Shown: positions 24,443 through 36,424 of the stretch, one piece after another
How the letters are laid out: every line of letters starts with the position of its first letter
Numbering within the stretch: the first letter of the stretch is position 1
Origin: Membranipora membranacea
Lineage: Eukaryota > Bryozoa > Gymnolaemata > Cheilostomatida > Membraniporidae
Assembly (NCBI GenBank): GCA_914767715.1
Contig: OU612065.1
Coordinates: 26,970,001-27,034,000, forward strand
Length of the DNA stretch: 64,000 nt
Direction of reading: 5' to 3'
Position numbers and translations under genes: made by a program
Notes under the pieces: model-generated
What the model saw: the letters and a program-made list of their open reading frames with translations, nothing else
The model's database searches: none
What the model was told of the DNA's origin: nothing

Positions 24443-24688
24443 GGGGGGTCTTTCAATTAGAAAGAGCGATGCTTTACTAAAGGAAGTTATCACTATCACA
24501 TCGCTCAAAATTATCACTCACTTGGTCTTTCATTTAGACAAAATCGCTCACAAATCGCTCACTCAGAATGTATATAGTTCCATCAAGTGACTGAGCGATC
24601 TGAAAGCGAGACCCCTAGCAGGTATCGCTCACTCTGTGAGTGAACGATCAGATTGCGATTTTGGCTGTTTCTAATTGAAAGACCCCCC
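24443..24688. mobile_element. MITE with ~21-bp terminal inverted repeats
   Basis: Ends ggggggtctttcaattagaaa and tttctaattgaaagacccccc are perfect inverted repeats. The 246-bp interior is rich in 'atcgctcac' units on both strands. The flanks resemble 27337-27460, where the two sides are joined without the element, which supports insertion. Confidence 0.8.
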
Positions 24689-25135
24689 TCGTTAACTATG
24701 ATGATAGTCTCGTTATGTTCAATAATGTATACCTTTAGCCAGTGCATGATGTTTATTTGAAGAACTTAATATTCTGTATGCTGACAAGAACAAATGAGGA
24801 CATAAAATATTAATGTTACTTTTTTCCCATGCAAGATCGTGCTTATATAAGGACTTTTGCCGCTCTTCAGTGAGAAGGCGCAACTCCTACATATAAACAG
24901 TAATATCATTTGATAAATACCTTGAACAAACATCATCCAATCTATTCTATATTTTCTATTTGTATGCTTATGAAGTCTCTGATATTTCATCTTAATAGCT
25001 AAGCATCGGCATTTTCTGCGTTGGCAGCCTTAGAACAATTGCAGAGGTACTCTACTGGATAGACTTTTCATACAACTACTCCAAGATACTATTTATGTGA
25101 TAAATTATACAGGTCTCCTACCTCGCCACTAGATC

Positions 25136-25266
25136 AAGTTTGATCCATTTTGCCCGCCCTCTACTGACATGCCGAAGGCAAAAAGGCCTATTTTGCCTTC
25201 GGCATGTCAGTAGAAGGGGGGGGGGGGGGATGACTGCAATGCGGGCAAAATGGATCATACTTGATC
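25136..25266. repeat. Nested inverted repeat of the aaaatggatcaa family
   Basis: Outer arms 'atcaagtttgatccattttgcc' and 'ggcaaaatggatcatacttgat' enclose a perfect inner hairpin (ctactgacatgccgaaggca / tgccttcggcatgtcagtag) and a poly-G run. Confidence 0.7.
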
Positions 25267-25269
25267 CAC

Positions 25270-28025
25270 GTCGCCACCGTCAAACAACTAAAGAGGGTTT
25301 AATAGAGGTAGGATTATTGATCAAACTAAAAGATCTTACAATTACAGTTGTTGAAGTTGTTTTATTTTGGAAATTATGAATAGACAATTTACAAAGTTTG
25401 TAACTGATAAAGGTCTGTCATTTGATTGTCACATTGACACCGTTTAAAAATTTGATACTTTGCGGCACTGATATATATTATATGGATGATTATATGAACC
25501 GTATTTCTCATCTTTGATTGATCCACAAGTTCAGAATCTAGAATAGCCGACACTTGTAAACTTTTGTCAAGCAGCTTGCCTGAGTTTTTGAAGGTTGATA
25601 CTGGGACGTCAATCGATGCATAACGTGGAAGCGGCCGGATTGATAGCTTTATTTAGATCCTTGCACAAAGCTTTATACTGATGGCATATCTCCACAAATA
25701 GCCACGCTATATATTTTATCACTGATTCATATCAATGCTTTAGGATAAAACCAACCAGAATACGATAGGTCTTCATATTTGCAAACATGAGGCAGTGAAG
25801 TCAGATTTTAAAATATGGCATCTATCTGAAGAATTTGTAAAAAGCAAAAACATTAGTCTCAATGATCTTTTTGATGGCGCATTTCCCTGATTAATGTGCA
25901 TTATTCTAACTTCTTTAAAAGAATTAATACTTTGATGGTGAATTCCGAGTGTTTCCTCCCAGCTAGTTTAAAAAGATTTATTTATAAAAATATTTATGGT
26001 AACATGCCACTAGATACACAATTATGACATTGCATAGTTGAGACTCCACATATTCTTTTATCTCCATACTCTAATCACTTTCAGAGACATTCCATTATAT
26101 TATGACCAGGGTAGGAGGAGGGTTGACGATCAAGTTAGATCCAATTTGCTTACATTTCAGATCGCTCTCAATCATGAATTACAAACAATGCTGGTTATTA
26201 TTTTTTTGACATGCCAAAAAAATGCAATTGAATTGATAAAAGTGTAATAAACAGAATTTGCCTTCCGTATTCCCCAAAAGACTTGGCCATTGCCCTCGAG
26301 AGAATAACAAGCAAGCTAACTCCGAAAATTACGAATACCTAGCACTCCGAAATTCTACCAGCGATTAGAGTTCCATGTGAAGTGATTGATGCGCTGTTGC
26401 AAATTTAAACCCAAAGCATGCTATAATTTTTATAAATCCCGGCAAGTAAGTTATAATGAAAGTGGTTGTGTATTACAAATTTGATAAGGTATTTTTGTGT
26501 TATACAGCTAAATTATTTGGAATTAGCATGTTGTTAAGATTTACTGCAGCAAAAACTTCAAAGTTTAAAACCCAGACAGGGCGAAGATCAGACTCAATTG
26601 CTTGTGCTATGAACATAGTTAATTAATACTAAACTTTTAGATCAAGCGTTTGGAAATTAGCAAAGTTAGAACTCAATTTATTCATTTTAGTCAAAAATAT
26701 AGAACAAATACCAAAAATTAGTCAGCTAACATACCTGTGCTGGTTTGTGGCTCAGGGTGAACTGGTTTAACATGTTTTACCACTCCAGCTTTTATACCAG
26801 AAAAATGTTGAGAAAAGCTATTAATTACTTAAAAAAAATGGTTATAAAATATTCTCGAATAATCGAAAATTCGCTTTGAAACACGTGTTGTGCGGAATAA
26901 AATTGCAAGCGGATTTTATTCGAGCTGAGAAAATGCAAGGTACCACTAGGTGCAGATGGTCAAGTAAATCCATAAAGTTATTAATTAGTATTGTGAAACA
27001 TGATGATTCGGACATAAAGTTAAACCATACAGGTGACCGCCCTGTTGACCAGAAAGGCGTATTAATTATAATTATGCAGCAGATTTATTTTTGCACCGGA
27101 CAGAGAGCGGTAATCCTCTCGGAAAACCCACAAGTAAGGGCATTTATGGAGTTTGGTAATGGTCTTCTTTGACAAATGGGCATGACAATTGGTAAAAACA
27201 AGAACAAAAACAAGAGCTAGCGAGGAGCAAAGGGTGAAACTTAGGTCACAGAAAAACTTGGAAAAATTAGCTTGGGTGAAAATTGTTTCAAATGAATTTT
27301 GCTGTCCATGATGTTTACAGTTATGTTTACAAAAGCCCTGTCTTTTTTGTAGACCCTCCACTATTAAAGTATGAAGACTTGACGTTTTGTTACAGATGCA
27401 GCTTAAGAATGACAAACACAGCTTTGCCAGGTCGACTATGATGATAGTCTCGCTATCCTTTCTCTAATCCTACTGGGCTGCCTTTAATTTTTAATCCATG
27501 CATTGAATCTGTTGACAATTGTATCAAAAAATTGAGCTACACATCCTTGTCGGACAAAGTAAGATCAGCCACAAAATAAACATACTGCCAACTTTCCCTA
27601 GCTTTTTACACAGACATATGAGTTGGTAGTGCGGTACGTCTCATTCAGATAGAGTTTGCATCAATTTGCCCACATTCTGAGCATAGTTTATGGAAAAAGT
27701 TGTTTGATGATATATATATATACACATATATATAACAGCCTTGCAAATATGACAGGGTATGGTGAATTTCACATAAACGGGTTCAGGTTGAATATTTGTG
27801 ATTTATCTCGCCAATTTTGATGAGTGTATTGTTGGGGGTTTGTTACAAATTTATATATATGTATATATGTATATATTTGAAGACAGAAGACTTCTGAGAA
27901 CCAGTATTTTGGTGGTGTAATATTATCATAGAAATCTGTAACAGAAGACAAAAATCTGGAAGTTTAATAATTCAGTCGTCAGTAAAACCTATGAGTTTTG
28001 TGTGCCACGAACTAACCGATATATA
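25270..28025. other. Interval without a supported gene
   Basis: Mostly AT-rich unique sequence. About 25550-25690 is a third copy of the repeat seen at 180-510. About 26140-26250 resembles 24225-24350, and 27337-27460 is the empty-site relative of 24360-24720. TA-rich runs lie at 27710-27735 and 27851-27880. No exon was recognised. Confidence 0.5.
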
Positions 28026-28029
28026 TATA

Positions 28030-30288
28030 TTAACCATTAAATGTATAGGTAAAGCTATCCGAATCAGATGCGGCAGCAGAAGTAGAAGCAGATGTATCTG
28101 TATCTCTAGCCGTATCTCTAGCCGTATCTCTAGCCGTATCTCTAGATGCAGATGCTGATTCAGATGATGACGACGACGATGAAGAATCATCACGCTTCTC
28201 TCTATACAATAACGATGCATCACTCCTTTCTCTGTAGATTGAGGCAGCTTCTATCACGCAGACCATCAGACACAGAACTCCAACCTACAATCAGATGAAC
28301 CATGTCTCTGTCAGACAAACAGATTGGAGATGACTGAGCTTCAAGGGGATTTTAATAGCGTAGGTAAGTTGTTCAGATCCTTAGAGGATTAGTGTGGTTC
28401 AGACTTGCACAGAAATGTGAGTGTGGGATGTATATGCATGGTTACAAATCTGAGGATTAACGATAATAACAATATATATATTGTCGCAACAATTGGAATT
28501 CGAACTTCATATTCTTGTCCAAATCAAGCGCTTGACCTATTTGATTGATTAAGACTTGGGAAGGACTATGTGTACTCGAGTAGAACCCATAAATGATGAT
28601 TAGAAGATGGTTGATAAAGCACTATGAATAAATGCCTCATAGATGAGAAGGGGGACAATTTCTAACATAATTCATAATTTCTACTTTCTATTTTCTAAAT
28701 TTTAAATGTAAAACTAATGAATAACTAGAAATGGCGGAGCTATGTTCACAAGCGAATATAAAGTCATACAACATTATTTTATCAATTGAGCAGAATCGAA
28801 AAGACAGCAAACAATAAAACATAAAAAAAGTTTCATGAGATTCACCAATGTATATTAGTTGTAATTTCAGGCATTTGCATCATCATTAATACTGGCTTCA
28901 TTACTTGATAGCTTTTTATAAAATTAAAATTACACAAATGTTGATGACGTCGCACGAATGAAGCCATTGATCAAGCAATTAAACTTTTTTTCTACATAAG
29001 ACCATTAAATTTGCTGTTACTACATGCTGCCTGCTGAAAATAGTTATCACTATATCAAAATATCATTTTAATATTTCTGATGAACACATATATATGAATA
29101 TTAGGTAAATTCGCGACCTTGGTATATATATTAAATAATCAATAAATAATCAATGGAAATCCCATTTTCATTGGAAAATCCAACTGAATCTAAGTTTCAT
29201 GTCATGAAACTTAGAATTATCTCCTCATTGATAATAGGGAGACAACTTGAATTCAAGTTGGATTCAGTTGGATTTTCCAATGAAAATGGGATTTCCATTG
29301 ATTATTTATTGATTATTTAATATATATACCAAGGTCGCGAATTTACCTACTATGTCCAAGTTTGAGGACTTATAGCAGCCCGATGATGGCTTGAAAAGTG
29401 TTGCAGGAGAAATAATAATAATAATAAACTCAACAAAAACAAAAGACATACAACTATGTTGTATGACTAACTACCGCAGAACTCGCTGTGGAGTAGTCCT
29501 ATCATAAGGTTTGTTGTCATGTTGTCATACATGTACTTTGTACATGTATCTTGGAGTTGTCCTCTCTGTACATACTAAGGAGTTATCATCAGCTACCCTG
29601 ACCTATATATGACAGAGACTGACTTGACCGTGACCTTGATTGAAGAGACACACATGAGCACTTGTCTACTGACTTTCATGGTGAGTGGACTGCCTTGCCA
29701 TCTTGATTAGAACCCAACTTCGCAACACTCGCTACCAGACTGTTATATTGCTTTGTGTGCTTTCTGTGGTATTTACGGTCGGTTGACTCTGAACCGTGGT
29801 GACTGAACTAATTAAAATGTGCTTGAGTTTCAAAAACTGAAAAAAAATTTAGTTTCAAGAGGGAAAATGGAAATATGTCAATTGGGACACTTTGTGGCAC
29901 TTGTGACACAGTGCAGAGGGACTTGTAGGGCAGACTCAATTTGCAAGCAGTGTGAATTGCAGATCAGAACTTTAGACAGGGCATCTTATAAATAATTTTG
30001 ACCAATCCAGTTTTTCAAAATAACATACCATGAATCTGCACTGGATCTATATGCCTTAGAAATAGTGATAATGCTTGTAGCAATAAAACATGATATGTGC
30101 AATCCCTAGTTAGACAGTTTTCCTGTCTCTCAAATTAGAATACAGCCTAAATTCTCAAAACGTGCTACGTAAAAGTAGATGTTGGTTAGGTAAAGCTTTC
30201 AATATTGTTCCGCAGAGCAAAAAGGGTTACACAATACACAAAGTTTCTAGATATGTGTTGTATGACTTACGATTAGTAGGACTCTCAT
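28030..30288 (-). CDS. Small secreted Ser/Asp-rich protein (90 aa)
   Basis: Two exons, 30271-30288 (MRVLLI) and 28030-28284, joined in phase 0 across a 2-kb intron. The first ~19 residues (MRVLLIVGVLCLMVCVIEA) are a clear signal peptide. The mature part has basic spots (YRERSD, YREKRDD) that could be processed, an eight-Ser run, a thrice-repeated RDTA unit from a 12-base DNA repeat (about 28103-28150), and a Ser/Ala/Asp tail ending TYTFNG. The family is unknown to me. Secreted, low-complexity acidic phosphoprotein-like peptides of this kind occur in extracellular or mineral matrices, but that is inference. A TATA box precedes the start. Its sister gene is at 32651-34769. Confidence 0.65.
29102..29349. 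mobile_element. Fold-back element with perfect 89-bp arms
   Basis: Arms 29102-29190 and 29261-29349 are exact reverse complements over 89 bases, ending in TA at each side. The 70-base centre contains two further palindromes (taagtttcatgtcatgaaactta and cttgaattcaag). It lies in the intron of the 90-aa secreted gene. Perfect arms imply recent insertion or conversion. Confidence 0.9.
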
Positions 30289-32360
30289 TTTGAACTGTTG
30301 TTGTGGTTTTTTTCCAAAATCTAACTCTCTTCTCTCACAGGGTGATGATGTTGCTTGACGTTGTTGGGAATGAATGCTCCACATTTATAGTCACACAACA
30401 AATTTCAGGACTATCATATTTGGCAATTAAATTGATTCTAGCCTACTGACTCTCACCACAAATAAATATACTTACCTATAATGGGCTATAAACATTTTTG
30501 TTTTAACCTCTTAGACTGAATTCCATGTTTCCTGAAATGTGAAAGATTTGATATACCCACCAATGTTTGTCAAGATTTGATGTGTGGACACCCAGGCTAC
30601 AAGTTTTCTGGCTTCTTAGAAACATGCTTACCTAGGCCTTCTTTGATTTATGTGTGACAAATGAAAGGTTTTAGCTCCGAACTCTAGACAGTTTGTCACC
30701 CATAATGATTTATCCCTTCTACACTGTTGGGATATATAATAGGCCGTTGACTTGTGATTAGAATCTATGGTGTTAAGAATTATTGGTGATTACACTGTGT
30801 TTTATATATTCAGCTAGCCGTTGGTTGTTTTATTTTGCCACAAACATCAAGTATACTGCGAGATTAGAGTTGTTATACGGTTGCATGGTCAGAGGACAAC
30901 AAAAAGAAATGTAAAAATCTGAATAAAGTATGGCTGACTTCTAGTGGATTACAGCAGATTGTTTAAAAAATGTCTTGTAAAGTCAATATCCAATACCTGA
31001 GGAAAAGATATAAGAATCAATCAACACCATTAACAATAGGTCTCTTCATTAAGAATAGCCACAGTGTAAGACTGAGATTAAGTTATTACCCTCCCCCCAC
31101 CCCCCAAAAAATCTGCCTACAGACACTGCACAGTTAAATATAATCATAATCTGTCTACACTGATATGTCTCAGACAGGGCACAGTTGAATATTTAAATAA
31201 TATTCCTAATGGGGGATGAAAATTATATGTGGGTGTATAAGTCAGAGATCATCAGAATTATTTTAATCTGGTTAGATAATGGGTCATGGTCGACCGTACT
31301 ATTATTTGTACATCGCGCTAGTAGTGTGACTGGCAAGTAAGCATTGACTAACCAACTCTTAACTGGTAATCGAGCTCAAATGACTTTAGTAAAACTTAAA
31401 AATTTTTCTCCAGACTATGAACAAGCCGTGAAAAATCTTTGCTGTAATGTTTGACTGATTATAATGTGCTGTACAGTATATGCCTGAATTAAATAAAAAA
31501 AATGGTTTGAGTAATCTGCTCATGCAGAGAGGGAACACGACTTACTGAACACAAGAACTTCTACCATTCCAGCCGTATATGATGCCCAAATCTTTGCACA
31601 TTGAAAGCACCTTAGGATTCCACAGACATTGGTAAATATGGCGTTAGTATACACCATTATGAGTAAGCATCATTACCGACTCTCAAATATCAAACATCAA
31701 GGCTGCAATCGTATTTGACTGCTGCTATTAAGCCTTAAATCCTTAAAATCTGATTTGGCTGATTGTGACACATATGGTAGACCATTGAGGTAGGAGTATG
31801 AGTAAGCATCATCACTGACTCTCAAGTACCGAACATTGAGACGAAACTGTATTTGAACCCGGCTGTTAGACAGCCTGGCCGATGATTATAACTATAGTTA
31901 CTGATATCATAAATATCAATAGAAGTTACGGGGACATTTAAAAAACAAAAATTGTTTGAGTTTAAGTGGCTGCCCAATAGTTCCAACATTGTTTCCTCAT
32001 TGAATAAATGTTCTCTTTTTATGAATTCTATCAGCTGTTGCCACAAATCCTATCTGTGCATGGCTTCGTGTGATTTTTTATCACACATCAAAGACACTGT
32101 TTTCCAACAACTCTTCGAGCCAACCAGTTAACTATTTTTTTGTTTTGTTCAATGTAACCGATCCACATCGATTTACAGGTTGTGTATGTTTACACTTCAT
32201 GTTGTATTATTTTTTACGATCATGTTTCATCAAGGAAAAAAAACAACAAAGACTAGGGGAATACATGAATTAAGTGTGTGATGGTAATTTTTTAAAGCGA
32301 AAAAACTGGGCTAAGAAGACTAAACATCAATATTTTATCTGGTTAGTCAAAAATGATATA
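30198..32360. repeat. Segmental duplication, copy 2
   Basis: The partner of 21787-23760. It contains the first exon and TATA box of the 90-aa secreted gene and ~2 kb of upstream DNA. No further coding exon was seen in it. Confidence 0.75.
30383..30389 (-). promoter_or_regulatory. TATA box of 90-aa secreted gene
   Basis: TATAAAT on the minus strand, 95 bases upstream of the ATG, in the context GACTATAAATGTGGAGCATTC shared with the orphan exon's promoter. Confidence 0.65.
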
Positions 32361-32385
32361 GAACTGTGACAGTCATGAAACCAAT

Positions 32386-32412
32386 GAACTAAACCTTTAG
32401 TTCATTGATGAA
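32386..32412. repeat. Short palindromic element, copy 1
   Basis: The palindrome caatgaactaaa-cc-tttagttcattg also occurs at 36266-36291, where it interrupts the tRNA-flanking repeat. Confidence 0.6.
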
Positions 32413-32650
32413 ACTAACAGTGAAACCAAGTTTTGGTCAGTATTGCCATGTGAACACTGTTCTGAACATTATTAACCTTTGTGACGATATTCACTCTTGT
32501 CTCTTGGAACACCTGTGAGTGTCCAGTCCGCTTGACACATGAAGTTGATTCTGACAATAATTAATCTGATGACTCCGATTATTCTGACGACTCTGATGAT
32601 TCTGATCCCTCCTAAAATCCTGATTCATCAGATGATTCTGATGATTCTGA

Positions 32651-34769
32651 TCAATCGGATGCTTCTGATGATTCTGAGGAGTCTGATGTTTCTGAGGAAT
32701 CGGATGATTCTGATGATTCAGATGAATCTGACAAATCAGATGACTCTGATGTTTCCGATGACTCAGATGACTCAGATGACTCAGATGACTCGGATGACTC
32801 AGATGACTCTGAGGACTCAGATGACTCTGATGTTTCTGATGAGTCTGATGTTTCCGATGACTCAGATGACTCTGATGTTACTGATGACTCTGAAGATTCA
32901 GAGGAGTTCACTGTTTCGGAGAGGTCTGATATCGGCGAATCGAAATTCTCTGAGGATTGTAATAATGTTGAGAGGGCCGATAATATAGAAGGTGTTTCTC
33001 GCTTAACTCTAAAGACTGCGACAGTTTCTATCATGCAGACGAAGATACACAGAACTCCAACCTACAATAAAATGATCCAGTATTTATTTAAGAAAACTTT
33101 ATAGGTTATGACCAGGTTGACACAATGTACCTCTAGTTGATTTTCCATGGCCTACACAACCTGGTCAAATATGTCAGTTGAAAAATTTCACGAATAAATG
33201 ACGAACCCAATTTGAAAGAGTGTTGATACCAGCACAGTGCAAACATAAACAACACATGTTATACATGTCATAATGTATGATATAATTATGATTGCTCTCA
33301 GTTTTAGATTGCTATAATTGAGAAGCAAGTTAGAAAATTGGGACTTCAAGTATTCAAGATTCAATTATATGCGCAAATAACTTTCAACACCTCATATTAT
33401 CATGACAGAATTATCTTTTCTTTTCTCTATTTAAAGTGCTTAGGAAGCAAAAAACAGTCAATGTTCATATCAAAGTAATCTCATAGCAGTGAACAACAAA
33501 AATTAATTTATTCGCACAAGGACATTATTGGATGATAAAAAACAATTTCTATGTGCAAAAATCCAAGGTTTAGAAGGGACTAGAGTATGTTATCTCCCCT
33601 GTCACAGATCAACTCTACCTTTGACTAGGCAACCTTTGATCAATACTGTCTTCTGGTAATTTCTGTCTGTGTTAGTTTGGCAACCTGGTAACTGTTCAAG
33701 GCAGGCTAGGGCTAGCCTTACTGTTTTACTGGTAGCAGATCATCATGTTGTTAATCGGTCTCAGGGGAGATAACATACTATAGACCCCTCTCTACCCCTG
33801 GGTTTTAGCACTTTGAAATCGGTATAACATCATTCAATAATGGTTTTGTGCGAGTAAATTCAGTTTTTTGTTCATTGCTATGAGATAATATTGATACGGA
33901 CAGTGGTTGTGTTATGCTTTCTAAACACTTTAAGAAACCGAAATGCGGGTCAGCAACCATTGACTTTCTGTACACTGCTGAAAAACTGCCGAGCCTCTGA
34001 ATGACACCAAGATTTTTATATATTACAGGACATTGCATCAGTGAACCGAAAAAAAAGGCAAATAGGGCTGCTTCCATCAATGTGGATAGATGAATGACAA
34101 GTCGAGTGCAATTTATAAACAGGTAAAATGCATTCTTTCTTTCATTCATTTTTAGTAAGAATAATACATTATATCATAATGAGACTAAATTGACTTTTTT
34201 CTTGTTGTAATGCGTGTGATTTTTTTGCCATTTCGATAAAATTTTTAATTTTAAGCAATGGTTTGGAAGTGATCATAAATATTGGAGTTAAACTTTAATT
34301 AACCATATTGTTATCGCCTTTTGTGACATTTTTGTATAACCCCGAACATGCTGTAAGATCATAAATGTGGCCACACAAATTTCTTTAGAGGTTCGCGCAT
34401 ACGAAGGGCTTCAAAATAATTCTAGCATTTGAGCTGTACTGGTTGTTTGGTCATACTAATGCATATTAAAGTAATAAGGCAACATATTGTATCCATAAAT
34501 TGTGATCCGATTGCTCAAGTTTTCAGCTATCACAGTCTGAAGCTATCCTATTGTAAAAATTATCCCACTATTTTGTTAACTGGTTAAAATATCAATAAAG
34601 TATATCCTTTCACTGGTAAATTTTACTCAGCAATATTGGAGCAATGCAAAAACTTTGAGAAAAGATATGGACAAACAGTAAGCACACTCTACCTCAATGA
34701 CTGGGCGAAATGTAAACCACAAAGGATTTTTTACTGATGTGAAAAACTTACAATCTGTAGAAGTCTCAT
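32651..34769 (-). CDS. Secreted Ser/Glu-rich acidic protein (142 aa)
   Basis: Two exons, 34752-34769 (MRLLQI) and 32651-33061, are joined in phase 0, exactly as in the 28030-30288 gene. The signal peptide is MRLLQIVGVLCIFVCMIET. A dibasic RVKRE site follows and could release the rest. After a ~35-residue leader (SILSALSTLLQ...) come about 80 residues of SSE, SSD and SET triplets with almost no other residues. Every SSE contains an S-x-E motif, the known target of Fam20C-type secretory-pathway kinases, so heavy phosphorylation is plausible. The composition recalls dentin-phosphophoryn-like or invertebrate matrix proteins, but homology cannot be claimed from low complexity. The intron holds a MITE (33571-33799). 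The opposite-strand Met/Leu/Thr open frame is a shadow. Confidence 0.7.
33571..33799. mobile_element. MITE in intron of 142-aa secreted gene
   Basis: Inverted ends 'agagtatgttatctcccctg' (from 33583) and 'caggggagataacatactat' (to 33782) extend outward with weaker complementarity (tagaaggga / cccctctcta). The ~160-base interior has no frame. Confidence 0.75.
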
Positions 34770-34861
34770 GCTGAAGCTGGTGTAGAAATGATGGTGGAAA
34801 GAACTCTTGTTTCTTTGTAAGGATCTCAGGTTCTGTGTTATGTTCTCATGAAAACGCTCTT

Positions 34862-34868
34862 ATTTATA
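34862..34868 (-). promoter_or_regulatory. TATA box of 142-aa secreted gene
   Basis: On the minus strand CTATAAATAAG lies 93 bases upstream of the ATG at 34769, the same spacing as in the two related promoters. Confidence 0.6.
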
Positions 34869-35774
34869 GTACCAAATATCAGCAAGAAACACGAAAATCG
34901 TGCCACCAATCACAAGCTCCCAACTCGACTGTCTTCAGCAATTTGCAGCTATGACCTTTAACTTGGTATGTTCAGGAGGTAGATTGTCATCTTTATGGCG
35001 TGGTAAAATGACTAAAGCTAACGGTTTCTTGACCGGGCAGAATATCCTCAGTCTGTGTTATCGCGCACCAGTGTATAAGTCTTTTTAACTCTGAGAGGTC
35101 ATTATTTATTTACCCTGCAATTTTGCTCACAAATAGCTAGACAGGATATCGGACAGATAATTGCACATCAGACGGTTATTTTCCAGGTAGATGATTTCAC
35201 AATGCACTCTATATTCAGCTGGCACATGGCTTCTGACGCACTCTCCTGCTTACCATGTAAATTACTCTCCAATTTTTATGACATTATACACTTAATAATA
35301 ATTTTATAATATATATCTAGCAGTTTGCTTACAACAGCCTTCTTTTTCTTTGATTTGCTTTACTTTCATGTTGCTGGGCATACTTTTGTACTCATTGTAT
35401 AACTCTTTGGTTCAACTCCCACACAGGATAAAAGAGTCTCAGCTACCGCAATCATTATCAACTGAAAATATCAGTTTCAGTCACAAGATGGCGGAAGCAT
35501 GCTCTTCATGAGCTTCCTAAACAATTTTCAACTTGAGTTAAGTCTTTTTGGAGCACTAAATTTTTGATGCGATGCCCTCGTAATTTTCAAATCCAATTTT
35601 TTTTAATATGTCATGTGTATGCAATGTAGACACAGCCAGGGAATCTTGTCCTGCTTGACTTTGAGGTCTTTCATCATGACTCTAGACTTGGCTACTATTT
35701 TATATGTATCAAGAGCGCATATCTGAACATTGAATGTTGTTTCCTCATGTCAATTCATGTTATTTAGACAAATT

Positions 35775-35840
35775 GACCGGTTGGCTCAGTTGGTTAGAGC
35801 ATTGACGCTAATGTCATGGGTTCGAGCCCCATACTGGCCA
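35775..35840 (+). pseudogene. tRNA-Ile pseudogene (anticodon arm deleted)
   Basis: Matches the tRNA-Ile copies at 37465 and 50830 at both ends (D arm ggctcagttggttagagc, T arm ggttcgagcccc, acceptor tactggcca) but is 66 instead of 74 bases. Eight bases spanning the anticodon stem-loop are missing, so no anticodon can form. Confidence 0.85.
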
Positions 35841-36265
35841 GCAGCTTTTACACTATGACCTTCAGACCGTTGTCTTGTAGATATTTTAGTTGTAGGATTT
35901 GTAGAGACTTGTTCCATTGTTAGCTTTCAGTAGAATCGTTGAACGTTGTCACAGTATTATGAAATAGGTTCTCTTGGTTCTCACCTTATGACCTTGATAA
36001 GCCAAACTGAACTGTAGACATGTAGTCTTTGTCTAGACTCTAGATAACTTCAGTAGAGGGGTGGGGGGCAACTCAGAAGCCGGCAAAATGGATCAAACTG
36101 GTTTTAGGCTTTGAGTCTTAACATAAACGAAACACAGCACTGTGTATTTTGTTTATGAATCTTACAGACAGGATGGATTATACCTTGAGGGATATTTGAC
36201 ACTTTGTATGACCTATCATCTTCATAATTATCATTATTATATCTATAATTATACCTGCTGCACCC

Positions 36266-36291
36266 AATGAACTAAACCTTTAGTTCATTGC
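36266..36291. repeat. Short palindromic element, copy 2
   Basis: The 26-base palindrome caatgaactaaa-cc-tttagttcattg interrupts 'cctgctgcacctgtcc', which is continuous in the other three tRNA units. 'ctgcac(c)' is repeated on both sides, as expected of a target duplication. Confidence 0.75.
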
Positions 36292-36351
36292 TGCACCTGT
36301 CCACTCACACTGCCATTAAATATTTGGAGGGAGACAATTACAAATATTAAT

Positions 36352-36424
36352 GGGGGTGTAGCTCAAGTGGTAGAGCGCTCGCTTAGCATGTGAGAGGTAC
36401 CGGGATCGATACCCGGCACCTCCA
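36352..36424 (+). tRNA. tRNA-Ala (AGC)
   Basis: 73 bases. Acceptor ggggGTG/CACctcc pairs with one wobble, and the discriminator is A. The D arm is gctcaagtggtagagc, and the anticodon stem CTCGC/GTGAG holds loop TTAGCAT with anticodon AGC. The T arm is ccgggATCGATacccgg. There is no intron and CCA is not encoded. A and B boxes are intact. Confidence 0.93.

Noticed and set aside
27972-28223. 83-aa minus-strand frame rich in Leu/His/Arg
   Set aside because: A shifted frame over the RDTA repeat; the other frame carries the signal-peptide exon.
32539-32988. 149-aa Met/Leu/Thr-rich plus-strand open frame
   Set aside because: It is the antisense shadow of the Ser/Glu repeat of the secreted protein. 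It has no signal peptide or sensible composition, while the minus-strand model has a leader exon, matching phase and a TATA box.
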